Below are positions 25,389 to 33,184 of a stretch of 64,000 nt of DNA, one piece after another. The notes beneath the pieces were generated by a model, which was not told where the DNA came from, did not search any database, and saw only the letters and a list, made by a program, of their open reading frames with translations. Position numbers and translations under genes: made by a program. Source of the DNA: Mesorhizobium loti (GTDB lineage Bacteria > Pseudomonadota > Alphaproteobacteria > Rhizobiales > Rhizobiaceae); contig NZ_CP033334.1 in assembly GCF_013170705.1 (NCBI RefSeq), forward strand, positions 3,387,501 to 3,451,500, in the 5' to 3' direction. The first letter of the stretch is position 1. Each line of letters starts with the position of its first letter.

Positions 25389-25413
25389 AACTTCGCCACG
25401 AACAAGCGGTTCC
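25389..25413 (-). promoter_or_regulatory. EcfG-type general stress promoter for the 24.8-25.4 kb operon
   Basis: On the minus strand GGAAC-N16-AGTT, matching the EcfG consensus GGAAC-N16/17-xGTT. It ends 30 bp upstream of the GTG start at 25358, leaving a leader of about 24 bases with an AGGAG ribosome site. Confidence 0.65.
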
Positions 25414-25473
25414 GGCAGCTAGCAAATATCGCTGAGTTGATCGCCCGCTTTTCGCCTCCGCCTACCGGGCCGT

Positions 25474-25676
25474 GATGGAATCGACAGGGAAGCCGCTTTG
25501 GCGCTTACGGCGGATGATGCGCTGCCGCAACACCCACGAGATCGCCAGCACCGATGTGCTGTAGGTCGAAGCCGTGCGCAGCGGCCTATGGGGCGACGCG
25601 CAACCTCGGCACGTTCGACAACCGCGAGGCGGCGGAGAAGCATGGGCGCGAGGTGCAGTATTTCAAGCGGCATTGA
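25474..25676 (+). pseudogene. Decayed copy of the DUF2934 / 49-aa gene pair
   Basis: Two fused fragments. Positions 25474-25570 match the middle of the DUF2934 gene (about 20508-20606) but have a frameshift after the PQ codons and a TAG in place of the GAG glutamate codon. Positions 25591-25676 match the last 28 codons of the 49-aa gene (20810-20896), ending in the same VQYFKRH. The intervening half of the DUF2934 gene and the start of the small gene are gone. Confidence 0.75.
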
Positions 25677-25701
25677 GCCTCCGCAGCGCCTGATGTGCGG
25701 C

Positions 25702-26199
25702 TCATTCCTTGGCCGGCTCTTCGTAGATGCCGATGATCAGCAGCCAGGCGCCCGAAATGAGGAAGGCGAACAAGACGATGGTTCCAAGGGCCGCGATGTA
25801 AAGGCCGACGCCGCGTCCGAGAACCAGCAGAAACGCGCCGATGACTTCGGCGAGGTAACACACCGTGCCGCCCGCGAGCCGGGGCACGGTGAGCCCGATG
25901 GAACTCATCCCCGACTTGATGGCGACGACATAGCCTCTGACAAAGATGAATGTCGCGACGACCCACAGCAAAAGCCATTCGAGGCCGAGTGCCGGAAGAT
26001 ATTGACCGCCCAGAAGCGCCAGGCTGCAGGCCATGAAAATCGCGCTGAAGCCCGACAGCATGTTGATGGCCCGGTTCTTGTGCGTCGTGTTGCGGACAAT
26101 GCGTTCGGGATTGATCGAGATGGCGACGAAGATCAACCCGGCAAGCCCCGCCGCGCCGCCGCCCACCATGACGAAGAAATTGGTCCATTGATCCAACAT
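25702..26199 (-). CDS. Multi-pass membrane protein, unknown
   Basis: A 165-residue inner-membrane protein with about five hydrophobic helices (near 9-27, 46-66, 73-90, 108-130 and 134-157) and short loops. It has no motif I recognise. The start FFVMVGGGAAGLAGLIFVAI and codon use are those of a normal gene of this genome. It lies just downstream of the decayed DUF2934 copy and just outside the AT-rich OLD region. Confidence 0.75.
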   Translation of the reverse strand: MLDQWTNFFVMVGGGAAGLAGLIFVAISINPERIVRNTTHKNRAINMLSGFSAIFMACSLALLGGQYLPALGLEWLLLWVVATFIFVRGYVVAIKSGMSSIGLTVPRLAGGTVCYLAEVIGAFLLVLGRGVGLYIAALGTIVLFAFLISGAWLLIIGIYEEPAKE

Positions 26200-26415
26200 G
26201 ACTTGCCCCTCATGGGCCGAGCTTCAGCCGGCCCGATGGTAGGCTAGCATAGCTGCGTTCTTGAACTCCACGGGGCGAGACGGCTGATTGGGGAGGACCT
26301 CGTTTGGGCGTCAGGTCCGGGATCTTGCAGCTTGGCGGCGCCCGTCAGCGAGCAATAATCAGGACCTGTGGATCGGGTATCGCCCACTCTGTGGCTGTAA
26401 GAAAAAGCGCGACAA

Positions 26416-28242
26416 TTACGAGGCTATCGTCGCGACCAAGTTCTCGACGTAGTCTCGCAACTGGACAAGGCGATCGGGGTTATGTTCGAGTGTATGTTTC
26501 ATCAGAAAGAGCGTATCATTTTTCTTTGCGAACGGCGCTCGGTGCTCAGAGACGGTTCCGCAGACCCGAGCGATCAGATTCGCGGCATCAACATGCGCAA
26601 GCCATACCTCGTCTTCGATGTTACCTTTCCATTCCGGAATCTTAAATGGAGGCTCTCCTGCAACTTCCGTCAGCTTGGCTTCAAGGATCTCCGGTGTGAC
26701 GGTTTCGGCTGACGAAGGGTCTTTGCTGATGATGAACGCAGCGATTGCCGCCGGGTCCATCAAATAACATTCCAAATGGCGCCTAGGTAGGAAGTGCAAT
26801 AGACCGCCGGAATCTCGCGTCATCTTGGTTTTCTGATTCTCGGTCAGTTTTTCCGTGTCGAAGCTGAAGGCAACCGAAACCACTAATGTTGCTGCCGCCG
26901 TGCTTAGTCGGTGATAGACCTCGTAGACGATGGCAGGATCCCGCTTGTTGCTATTGAAGTCGCCCGTAGCCGCAACAGAAGTGAAGATCGTTCCTCTGGG
27001 CAAATTCCCAACCAACTGTTGATACAAATAGGGGAAGCACAGTTCTTCTGTTGGACCCTCGACCCAGATGACCCGCTCCGCTGCAAATACATCTGCCATA
27101 GAGACGCCTAGGTGCTCGGCCACCTCTCGAAATTTTCCCACATCATCAAGGTCCAATCGCTCGACAGATGAATCGTAGCCTGCTCTCCTAACGAGATGGA
27201 TGGTGCTTGGGTTGCTGAAACCAATCACCTCCGGCGCGTGCGTGGATATAATGTACTGATGCTGGGCGTACCGCGTCTGTAAAATTCGAAGGAGCGCTTT
27301 GACTGCTGCAGGATGCAGAAAGCTATTGATCTCATCAATTATAATAACAGCGCTGTCAATTGTCATAATTGCGACGAGAATTGCAATAACTTGTGAGACA
27401 CCTGTGCCGCTTGAGTTGAGAGGAAAACTTAACTCCACTCTCTCCATTGCTTCAGTTGGCCAGACTCGAACTTCCATATTTCGGTTGTCAGGCCTAGTTC
27501 TGACGCTGAGATTGCCGACGGACTGAAATATCTCTCTGAGGTGATCAACCAGTTGTTTGAAAACGTCCCCTCGTTCGCTGCTGAGGGTGTGGAGAACATT
27601 CGGTAAATTGCTCGCATTAGGATGAAGGCGCGCGGCATATCCTGCCTCTGCTTCTCCGACTGTCATACGTTCTGCCGCAAAGTAGAACATATCCCGCTGC
27701 CAAGCATCGAAGAGAAGGTTGGGCAAAGTGTCATTTGCTGCGGCTGTCGGTGATCTATCAAGTAAAAGTTCGCCATTCTCGGGAGCTGCAGAAATATATG
27801 CTGCCGAATCGCCGGAATTGTGTTCAAAATATCCGTAGGATGGATAATTTCCAAAGAATCTATTCTCGTTTGGATACTTCAATACCTTAATATGTATTTC
27901 TTCATTTCCAAAAATAATACCGAAATCGGGAAATACCTTTCCGTCGTTTAACATTTTAATAGGAAAATATTGGCGATTTCCGGATCGCATGACCCAGTCT
28001 CGAATCTCAGTTCCGATCGCAGCGACGGTAAAATGAACTTCCGGCCTAGGAAGCATAAAGTCTTGCCATTTTTCGGGCGTGCGGTGTCTGTCGTCGGGTA
28101 TATGTAATAATAATGCACGTAAAGTAGCACTCTTACCCGCGTTATTTTGACCTATGATTATATTGAAACCGTTGGAGAAATATATATCGCCAGAATCTCT
28201 AAATGATTGGAAACCATTTATTCTTAGTTTAACAATTTTCAT
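26416..28242 (-). CDS. OLD-family ATP-dependent nuclease (AAA + Toprim)
   Basis: A 608-residue protein with an N-terminal SMC-like ATPase: Walker A GQNNAGKSAT (31-40), ABC signature SSGTGVSQ (277-284), Walker B AVIIIDEINSFLHP with D303/E304, and H335 in STHAPEV. A C-terminal Toprim domain begins VIWVEGPTEE (E395), with a candidate acidic motif FDTE around D462. This is the layout of the OLD nucleases, which act in phage exclusion and, with a UvrD helicase, in Gabija. No helicase or reverse transcriptase is adjacent, so it is a stand-alone OLD. The gene is strikingly AT-rich for this genome, especially 27.7-28.25 kb, with ATA, TTA and AAT codons common, so it was probably acquired by transfer. 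Confidence 0.9.
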   Translation of the reverse strand: MKIVKLRINGFQSFRDSGDIYFSNGFNIIIGQNNAGKSATLRALLLHIPDDRHRTPEKWQDFMLPRPEVHFTVAAIGTEIRDWVMRSGNRQYFPIKMLNDGKVFPDFGIIFGNEEIHIKVLKYPNENRFFGNYPSYGYFEHNSGDSAAYISAAPENGELLLDRSPTAAANDTLPNLLFDAWQRDMFYFAAERMTVGEAEAGYAARLHPNASNLPNVLHTLSSERGDVFKQLVDHLREIFQSVGNLSVRTRPDNRNMEVRVWPTEAMERVELSFPLNSSGTGVSQVIAILVAIMTIDSAVIIIDEINSFLHPAAVKALLRILQTRYAQHQYIISTHAPEVIGFSNPSTIHLVRRAGYDSSVERLDLDDVGKFREVAEHLGVSMADVFAAERVIWVEGPTEELCFPYLYQQLVGNLPRGTIFTSVAATGDFNSNKRDPAIVYEVYHRLSTAAATLVVSVAFSFDTEKLTENQKTKMTRDSGGLLHFLPRRHLECYLMDPAAIAAFIISKDPSSAETVTPEILEAKLTEVAGEPPFKIPEWKGNIEDEVWLAHVDAANLIARVCGTVSEHRAPFAKKNDTLFLMKHTLEHNPDRLVQLRDYVENLVATIAS

Positions 28243-28349
28243 TTTATTCTCACCCGCTAGATTGCGCGGTATATGAGGGCGTTAAGAAAGAAATGTTCTC
28301 ACATAGCGATAAACTGCTTCGGTGCAGTCAACCGTAGAATTGTAGCCGA

Positions 28350-28622
28350 CTATGTCTTCGGCGGCCCGCAGCGCCCCTTGAGGATAGCGATCTCGGCCTC
28401 GTGGTCGCCTCCCGACATCGACGCCACCGGCACGCCAATCAAGAACACCCCCAGCGCACCGCCCGTCGAAGCCTTGTTCTGCTGGTTTGATATGACGGCT
28501 AGGCGCTGTCTGTCGGCCTGTGTGCAAGGTCCGGAATTTGGAATTCCTGCAATCTTCTCTGGCGGTGTGGCGCACCCTGCTAGGCTGGCCAGCACCGATA
28601 GTGTCAGTACAGCACGTCTCAC
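28350..28622 (-). CDS. Small lipoprotein, unknown
   Basis: A 90-residue lipoprotein: an n-region with RR, a hydrophobic core and the lipobox LAGC (LSVLASLAGCATPPEK). The mature part has a hydrophobic Gly-rich segment (GGALGVFLIGVPVASM) and two more cysteines. GTG 28622 has GGGGGA four bases upstream; an in-frame ATG at 28649 is the alternative. It lies between the OLD gene and minC and may belong to the insertion. Confidence 0.7.
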   Translation of the reverse strand: MRRAVLTLSVLASLAGCATPPEKIAGIPNSGPCTQADRQRLAVISNQQNKASTGGALGVFLIGVPVASMSGGDHEAEIAILKGRCGPPKT

Positions 28623-28856
28623 AATTCCCCCACTTTTCAATAAACCCACCCGCCGGCAACATTACGTGGCGCATGACATTGCACAAGTATTGGGGGCAGC
28701 GTCACACACGATTATTTTTGACAAACTGGGACGAGCTTCATCGCTGTCTGGTCTCTATAAATGCAATAGCGTCGGAGGAGGCGGGCAGTCCCGCCCCAAG
28801 GGACTCGGCAGGCCCTGTCAGGAACCTTAATTCCGACACTCCTCTATCCACCCTCG

Positions 28857-28875
28857 TTAACCATTCGTTAACCAT
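28857..28875 (+). promoter_or_regulatory. CtrA box upstream of minC (direct repeat)
   Basis: TTAACCATTCGTTAACCAT contains TTAA-N7-TTAA and two full TTAACCAT half-sites 11 bp apart, the classic binding site of the cell-cycle regulator CtrA. It ends 41 bp before the minC start at 28917. CtrA control of minCD has been described in Sinorhizobium, so this is a well-placed candidate. Confidence 0.75.
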
Positions 28876-28916
28876 TCTCTCGCTAGCGTTTACCTCTCAG
28901 TAAGGATTCGCCAGCC

Positions 28917-29759
28917 GTGACCTTTGCCGCCCCCCTCGAGGCTAAATCCATTCGCTTTCGTGCTCGTTCCTTCGTCGCTTTCACATTGACCCCGGAAGCG
29001 CCCATGGCGGAGTGGCTGCAGGGGCTGGATCACTGGATCGGCAACTCGCCGGGCTATTTTGCCGGGCGGCCGGTGCTGCTGGATCTGAACGTTTTGAAGC
29101 CGCAGCCGAGCGAGATCGCGGCACTTGTGGCGGAGCTTGGTACGCGCGGTATCCGCATCTATGCCATCGAGCTTGAAGGGGCCTCGCTCGGGCCTGACCT
29201 GCCGCCTTTGCTGGTCGGCGCCAAGGAGGCGACGACGGATGGGCTGCTGCCTGGCCGCAAGGGCGCCGACAAAGCGAGGGCGGAGGTTTCCGACAAGGCC
29301 GAGCAGCCTGAAGGCAGCGCCGGCAAGGGCAGGGCGGAGAACGGCAAGGCCGACAGCGGCAGGATTGGCGAGGGCAAGGCTGGCGCAAGCAAGGCGGGCG
29401 AGAGCGAGCCGCAGGTTTCGCATTATGATTCGGGCACGCTGATGATCAAGGCGCCGATCCGGTCCGGCCAGGCGATCATGCATCCGCATGGCGATGTGAT
29501 CGTGCTGGGCTCGGTCGCGTCCGGTTCGGAGATTGTCGCCGCCGGCTCGATCCATGTCTACGGCACGCTGCGCGGGCGCGCTTCGGCGGGCGCGCTGGGC
29601 AACACGAGCGCGCGCATCTTCTGCCGCCGCAACGAGGCCGAGCTTCTGTCCGTCGACGGCTGGTACATCACCGCCGAGGAGATGGAAGGGGTTTCGCGCG
29701 GCAAGCCGGTGCAGGCCTTCCTCGACGGCGACAAGCTGCGCGTCGAGACACTGAGCTGA
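28917..29759 (+). CDS. minC: Septum-site determining protein MinC
   Basis: A 280-residue MinC starting at GTG 28917. The N-terminal FtsZ-inhibiting domain covers about 1-105 and the C-terminal beta-helical domain about 168-280 (MHPHGDVIVLGSVASGSEIV, then GTLRGRASAG). The linker between them (about 111-165) is unusually long and built from Gly/Lys/Ala/Glu short repeats. It opens minCDE: minD starts 77 bp after its stop and minE overlaps minD. It works with MinD at the membrane to block FtsZ rings away from midcell. A CtrA box lies just upstream. Confidence 0.95.
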   Translation: MTFAAPLEAKSIRFRARSFVAFTLTPEAPMAEWLQGLDHWIGNSPGYFAGRPVLLDLNVLKPQPSEIAALVAELGTRGIRIYAIELEGASLGPDLPPLLVGAKEATTDGLLPGRKGADKARAEVSDKAEQPEGSAGKGRAENGKADSGRIGEGKAGASKAGESEPQVSHYDSGTLMIKAPIRSGQAIMHPHGDVIVLGSVASGSEIVAAGSIHVYGTLRGRASAGALGNTSARIFCRRNEAELLSVDGWYITAEEMEGVSRGKPVQAFLDGDKLRVETLS

Positions 29760-29836
29760 CTGGTCCGCAAGGCGGCCGAGATGGCAAGCCGGCGGGCCGA
29801 CGGAAATAACAGAGAAAAACAACGGAGGCATTTTTC

Positions 29837-30652
29837 ATGGGCAAGGTAGTGGTGGTCACTTCGGGCAAGGGGGGCGTCGGCAAGACCACCTCGACGGCGG
29901 CGCTCGGTGCCGCCGTGGCCAAGACCGGCAAGAAGGTGGCGCTCGTCGATTTTGACGTCGGCCTCAGGAATCTCGACCTGATCATGGGCGCCGAACGCCG
30001 CGTGGTGTTCGACCTCGTCAACGTCATCCAGGGCACCGCGAAGCTGTCGCAGGCGCTGATCCGCGACAAGCGGGTCGAGACGCTGTTCCTGCTGCCGGCC
30101 TCGCAGACGCGCGACAAGGACGCGCTGACGGAAGAGGGCGTCGGCGAGGTCATCGACAAGCTGCGCTCGGTGTTCGACTATGTGTTCTGCGACAGCCCGG
30201 CCGGCATCGAGCGCGGCGCGCAGCTCGCCATGCGCTTTGCCGACGAGGCGGTCATCGTCACCAATCCGGAAGTGTCGTCGGTGCGCGATTCCGACCGCAT
30301 CATCGGCCTGCTCGACGCCCGCACCATGCGCGCCGAACAGGGCGAGCAGATCGCCAAGCACGTGCTGGTCACCCGCTACGACGCGGCGCGCGCCGCGCGC
30401 GGCGAAATGCTCAGCATCGACGATGTGCTGGAAATCCTCTCGGTGCCGCTGCTCGGCATCATCCCCGAAAGCCAGGATGTGCTGCGCGCCTCCAACCTCG
30501 GCGCGCCGGTGACGCTGTCGGAGCCGCTCAACACCGCGGCCAAGGCATATCTCGACGCCGCAAGGCGGCTGGAAGGCGAGGACCTGCCGGTCGTCGTTCC
30601 CTTCGAGCGCAAAGGCTTCCTCGACCGGCTGTTGGGAAGGAGGGCGGCATGA
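29837..30652 (+). CDS. minD: Septum-site determining ATPase MinD
   Basis: A 271-residue deviant-Walker ATPase. The A-motif [11 protein letters not shown] begins at residue 10 and [10 protein letters not shown] holds the switch region. The C-terminal amphipathic membrane-targeting helix ([10 protein letters not shown]) is present. It binds the membrane in the ATP form, recruits MinC and is released by MinE. GGAGG lies eight bases before the ATG. Its stop overlaps the minE start by four bases. Confidence 0.97.
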   Translation: MGKVVVVTSGKGGVGKTTSTAALGAAVAKTGKKVALVDFDVGLRNLDLIMGAERRVVFDLVNVIQGTAKLSQALIRDKRVETLFLLPASQTRDKDALTEEGVGEVIDKLRSVFDYVFCDSPAGIERGAQLAMRFADEAVIVTNPEVSSVRDSDRIIGLLDARTMRAEQGEQIAKHVLVTRYDAARAARGEMLSIDDVLEILSVPLLGIIPESQDVLRASNLGAPVTLSEPLNTAAKAYLDAARRLEGEDLPVVVPFERKGFLDRLLGRRAA

Positions 30653-30921
30653 ACGTGTTCGACCTTTTCCGTCGGCGCTCCAGCGCGCCGGTGGCGCGCG
30701 AGCGGCTGCAGGTGCTGCTCGCCTATGAGCGCCGCAACCGCAGCCAGCCCGACCTGGTCTCCATCCTGCGCGAGGAGATCATGGCCGTCATCGCCAAGCA
30801 CGTGCAGATCGACCAGGACTACCTGCAGGTCTCGATGGACCGCGGCGAGACCATGTCGACGCTGGAGATCGATATCCAGATCCCCAACAAGAGCGCTGTG
30901 CCGATGGCGATCGCGGGATGA
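30649..30921 (+). CDS. minE: Cell division topological specificity factor MinE
   Basis: A 90-residue MinE of normal length. The N-terminal part ([20 protein letters not shown]) is the MinD-stimulating helix and the C-terminal part ([14 protein letters not shown]) the dimerisation region. It overlaps minD (ATGA), so stoichiometry is set by coupling. It ends seven bases before a double hairpin that probably separates the operon from the convergent kinase gene. Confidence 0.96.
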   Translation: MNVFDLFRRRSSAPVARERLQVLLAYERRNRSQPDLVSILREEIMAVIAKHVQIDQDYLQVSMDRGETMSTLEIDIQIPNKSAVPMAIAG

Positions 30922-30927
30922 CTTTTC

Positions 30928-30969
30928 ACCCTCCCCCTTGTGGGGAGGGTCGATCCGCAAAGCGGATCG
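30928..30969. repeat. Double hairpin after minE
   Basis: Two adjacent inverted repeats: ACCCTCCCC/GGGGAGGGT (30928-30950, 5-base loop) and CGATCCGC/GCGGATCG (30951-30969, AAA loop). The first matches the hairpins at 4541-4563 and 4625-4652. It sits between the convergent minE and histidine kinase genes and could act as a two-way terminator. Confidence 0.65.
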
Positions 30970-30993
30970 GGGTGGGGGGCCGCGCCGTACCCC

Positions 30994-32235
30994 TCACACA
31001 GCCTTGAACACCACCGTCTGCGCCAGCCCGCCGCCTTCGCGGTTCTCCAGCGTCACCGTCCCGCCATAGCGCTCGATGATCTCCTTGGCGATGGCCAGGC
31101 CCAGCCCGGCGCCCGGAATGAATTGCTGGCGGCCGGGGTCGACCCGGAAGAAGGGCTCGAAGGCCTTGTTGATGAGGTCGGGCGGAATGCCCGGGCCCTT
31201 ATCGGAAATGGTCAGCACGGCACGCCTGTCGGCGAGCGCGAGGCTGATGCCGCAGGCCTTGCCATGGGTGGCGGCGTTGACGATCAGGTTGCGCAGCGCC
31301 CGGCGCAGGCCGAGCGCGCCGGCGCGCACCGAAACCTTGTCGAGGTGGCCGATCGAGACGGCATGGCCGAGCGACACCATCTCGGCTTCGATATCCTCCA
31401 CCATCTTGCGCAGGTCCAACGGCTCGACCGCATCCTGGTTCACCTCCTCGCGCACCAGGCGGATGGCGCTGTCGGCGATGCGGTCGAGCTCGTCGAGGTC
31501 GTGAAGCCATTTGTCGCGGTCCTCGTCGAGGAATTCGGCGCGCAGCCGCATGCGCGTCATCGGCGTGCGCAGATCATGGCCGGCGGCGGCGACCAGGCGC
31601 ATGCGGCTTTCCATGGCGGTCCTGAGCCGCGACGACAGCTGGTTCAGCGCATGCGCGGTCGCCTTGACCTCGGCCGAGCCCACTTCCGGCACCGCGGCCA
31701 GCACACCATCGCTGCCGATCTTGGAGACGGCGGCCTCCAGCATTTCCAGCGGCCGGATCAGCACCGAGGTGAAGTACACCGAGACGGCGGTGGCGCCGGC
31801 CACGATCAGCGAGATCCAGCCGGCCAGAACCAGCCATTCGCGGCCCGGCGGCTTGAGATGCGGCACATCCATGATCGCCCAGCGGCTGTCGGGCAATCGC
31901 ACCGACGCGACCTGGCCGGGTTCCTCTCCTTTTTCGCTGACGATGGCCTGCAGGTCGAGACCGCGGCGTTGCAGGATGTGGTTGAGCATCGCCGTTTCCG
32001 CGCTGGCGACCTTGCCGCCGGCCGGATGGTCCGTGAATTGCACCCGCAGCACGTCCGGTATCGGGCCCGGCAGCAGCCGGACCACCAGTTCCATCTGCTG
32101 GGCGATCCAGGGCACGGTCAGCTCCGGCGGCGGCCCGCCGCCGCGCACGCTGAGGATGGCGGCCGTCGCCAGGCCGACGACGCCGACGATCGAGGCGACC
32201 AGCAAGACAATGAGGCGGCGGCGCAGCGAGTTCAC
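30994..32235 (-). CDS. Sensor histidine kinase (EnvZ-like)
   Basis: A 413-residue membrane kinase. Membrane helices near 9-30 and 135-157 flank a periplasmic sensor of about 105 residues; a HAMP domain follows (LIRPLEMLEAAVSKIG). The phospho-acceptor lies in AAAGHDLRTPMTRMRL, with ATPase boxes LRNLIVNAATHG, ISDKGPGIPP and GAGLGLAIAKE. Its start overlaps the stop of the OmpR-type regulator (four bases), its cognate partner. The divergent Spy/CpxP-like gene at 33185 suggests an envelope-stress signal. Confidence 0.94.
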   Translation of the reverse strand: MNSLRRRLIVLLVASIVGVVGLATAAILSVRGGGPPPELTVPWIAQQMELVVRLLPGPIPDVLRVQFTDHPAGGKVASAETAMLNHILQRRGLDLQAIVSEKGEEPGQVASVRLPDSRWAIMDVPHLKPPGREWLVLAGWISLIVAGATAVSVYFTSVLIRPLEMLEAAVSKIGSDGVLAAVPEVGSAEVKATAHALNQLSSRLRTAMESRMRLVAAAGHDLRTPMTRMRLRAEFLDEDRDKWLHDLDELDRIADSAIRLVREEVNQDAVEPLDLRKMVEDIEAEMVSLGHAVSIGHLDKVSVRAGALGLRRALRNLIVNAATHGKACGISLALADRRAVLTISDKGPGIPPDLINKAFEPFFRVDPGRQQFIPGAGLGLAIAKEIIERYGGTVTLENREGGGLAQTVVFKAV

Positions 32236-32957
32236 GCCGGGACCTCCACCGTCTCGACACGGGCGGTGAGCTGGTAGCCGCCATTGCGCACGGTCTTGAA
32301 CAGCGGCCCGTCGCCGGTGTCGGCGAATTTGCGGCGCAGCCGGCTCATCAGCACGTCGACCGAGCGTTCGAGCGGGTCGCGCTCGCGGCCCTGCGTGAGA
32401 TCAAGCAGCTGGTCGCGCGACAGCAGCCGTCCGGGCCGGTCGAGGAACACCTGCAAAAGGTCGAACTCGGCGCCGGTGAGATCGATGCTCGCGCCTTGCA
32501 TGTCCGTCACCTTGCGGGTGTCGGGCTCCAGCCTGTAGCTGGCGAAGCGGTAGACGCGGGCGCGGGGAGCGGGCGCGTCCTCGGGAACCGCGCGCCGCAG
32601 CACGGCGCGGATGCGGGCGGTGAGCTCGCGCGGGTTGAAGGGCTTGCCGAGATAGTCGTCGGCGCCGAGCTCCAGCCCGATGATGCGGTCGACATCCTCC
32701 TTCAGCGCCGTCAGCAGGATGACCGGGACGTGCGGCTTGCGGTCCCGCAAGCTCCGGCAGACGTCGAGGCCCGACCCGTCCGGCAGCATGACGTCGAGCA
32801 CGACGAGGTCGAACTGGCCGGAGGCCAGCTTCTGCTCGCATTCGCGCCGGTCGGCCGCCACCGAGACGCGAAAGCCCTGGCCGTCGAGGTAGCGGCCGAG
32901 AAGCGTCCTGATCTCGCGGTCGTCGTCCACGACGAGGATATGGGGTTGTGACTGCAT
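32232..32957 (-). CDS. OmpR-family response regulator
   Basis: A 241-residue regulator: receiver domain 1-120 with the DDD acidic cluster at 11-13, D55 as phospho-acceptor (VVLDVMLPDG) and K105-type lysine in LGKPFNPREL; winged-helix DNA-binding domain about 135-235 (RSVDVLMSRLRRKFADTG). It forms an operon with the downstream kinase. It is divergent from the Pro/Gly-rich periplasmic protein at 33185, its probable target. Confidence 0.95.
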   Translation of the reverse strand: MQSQPHILVVDDDREIRTLLGRYLDGQGFRVSVAADRRECEQKLASGQFDLVVLDVMLPDGSGLDVCRSLRDRKPHVPVILLTALKEDVDRIIGLELGADDYLGKPFNPRELTARIRAVLRRAVPEDAPAPRARVYRFASYRLEPDTRKVTDMQGASIDLTGAEFDLLQVFLDRPGRLLSRDQLLDLTQGRERDPLERSVDVLMSRLRRKFADTGDGPLFKTVRNGGYQLTARVETVEVPA

Positions 32958-33184
32958 GAGGCGTGCCCTTGCCCGTGATTGTAGGGGGCTTGAAGCTGAT
33001 TATAGGGAGAGCGCGCGCCGGCGGCATGGAAAATTGCAACGCAATGTTTCTGGCCGGGGTCGGGAAACATTCGGAAACAAATTGCCCCTTTGCGGAAACC
33101 TTCGGCAACATGCCGACGCGAAGCGGACAAACAGGCTTCCTATCCTCATGGCCGTCCGATGCATGAGAGAAAGGAACACCAATC

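Noticed and set aside
26416-28242. A complete Gabija or retron defence system
   Set aside because: The OLD-type gene has no UvrD-like helicase or reverse transcriptase next to it on either side.
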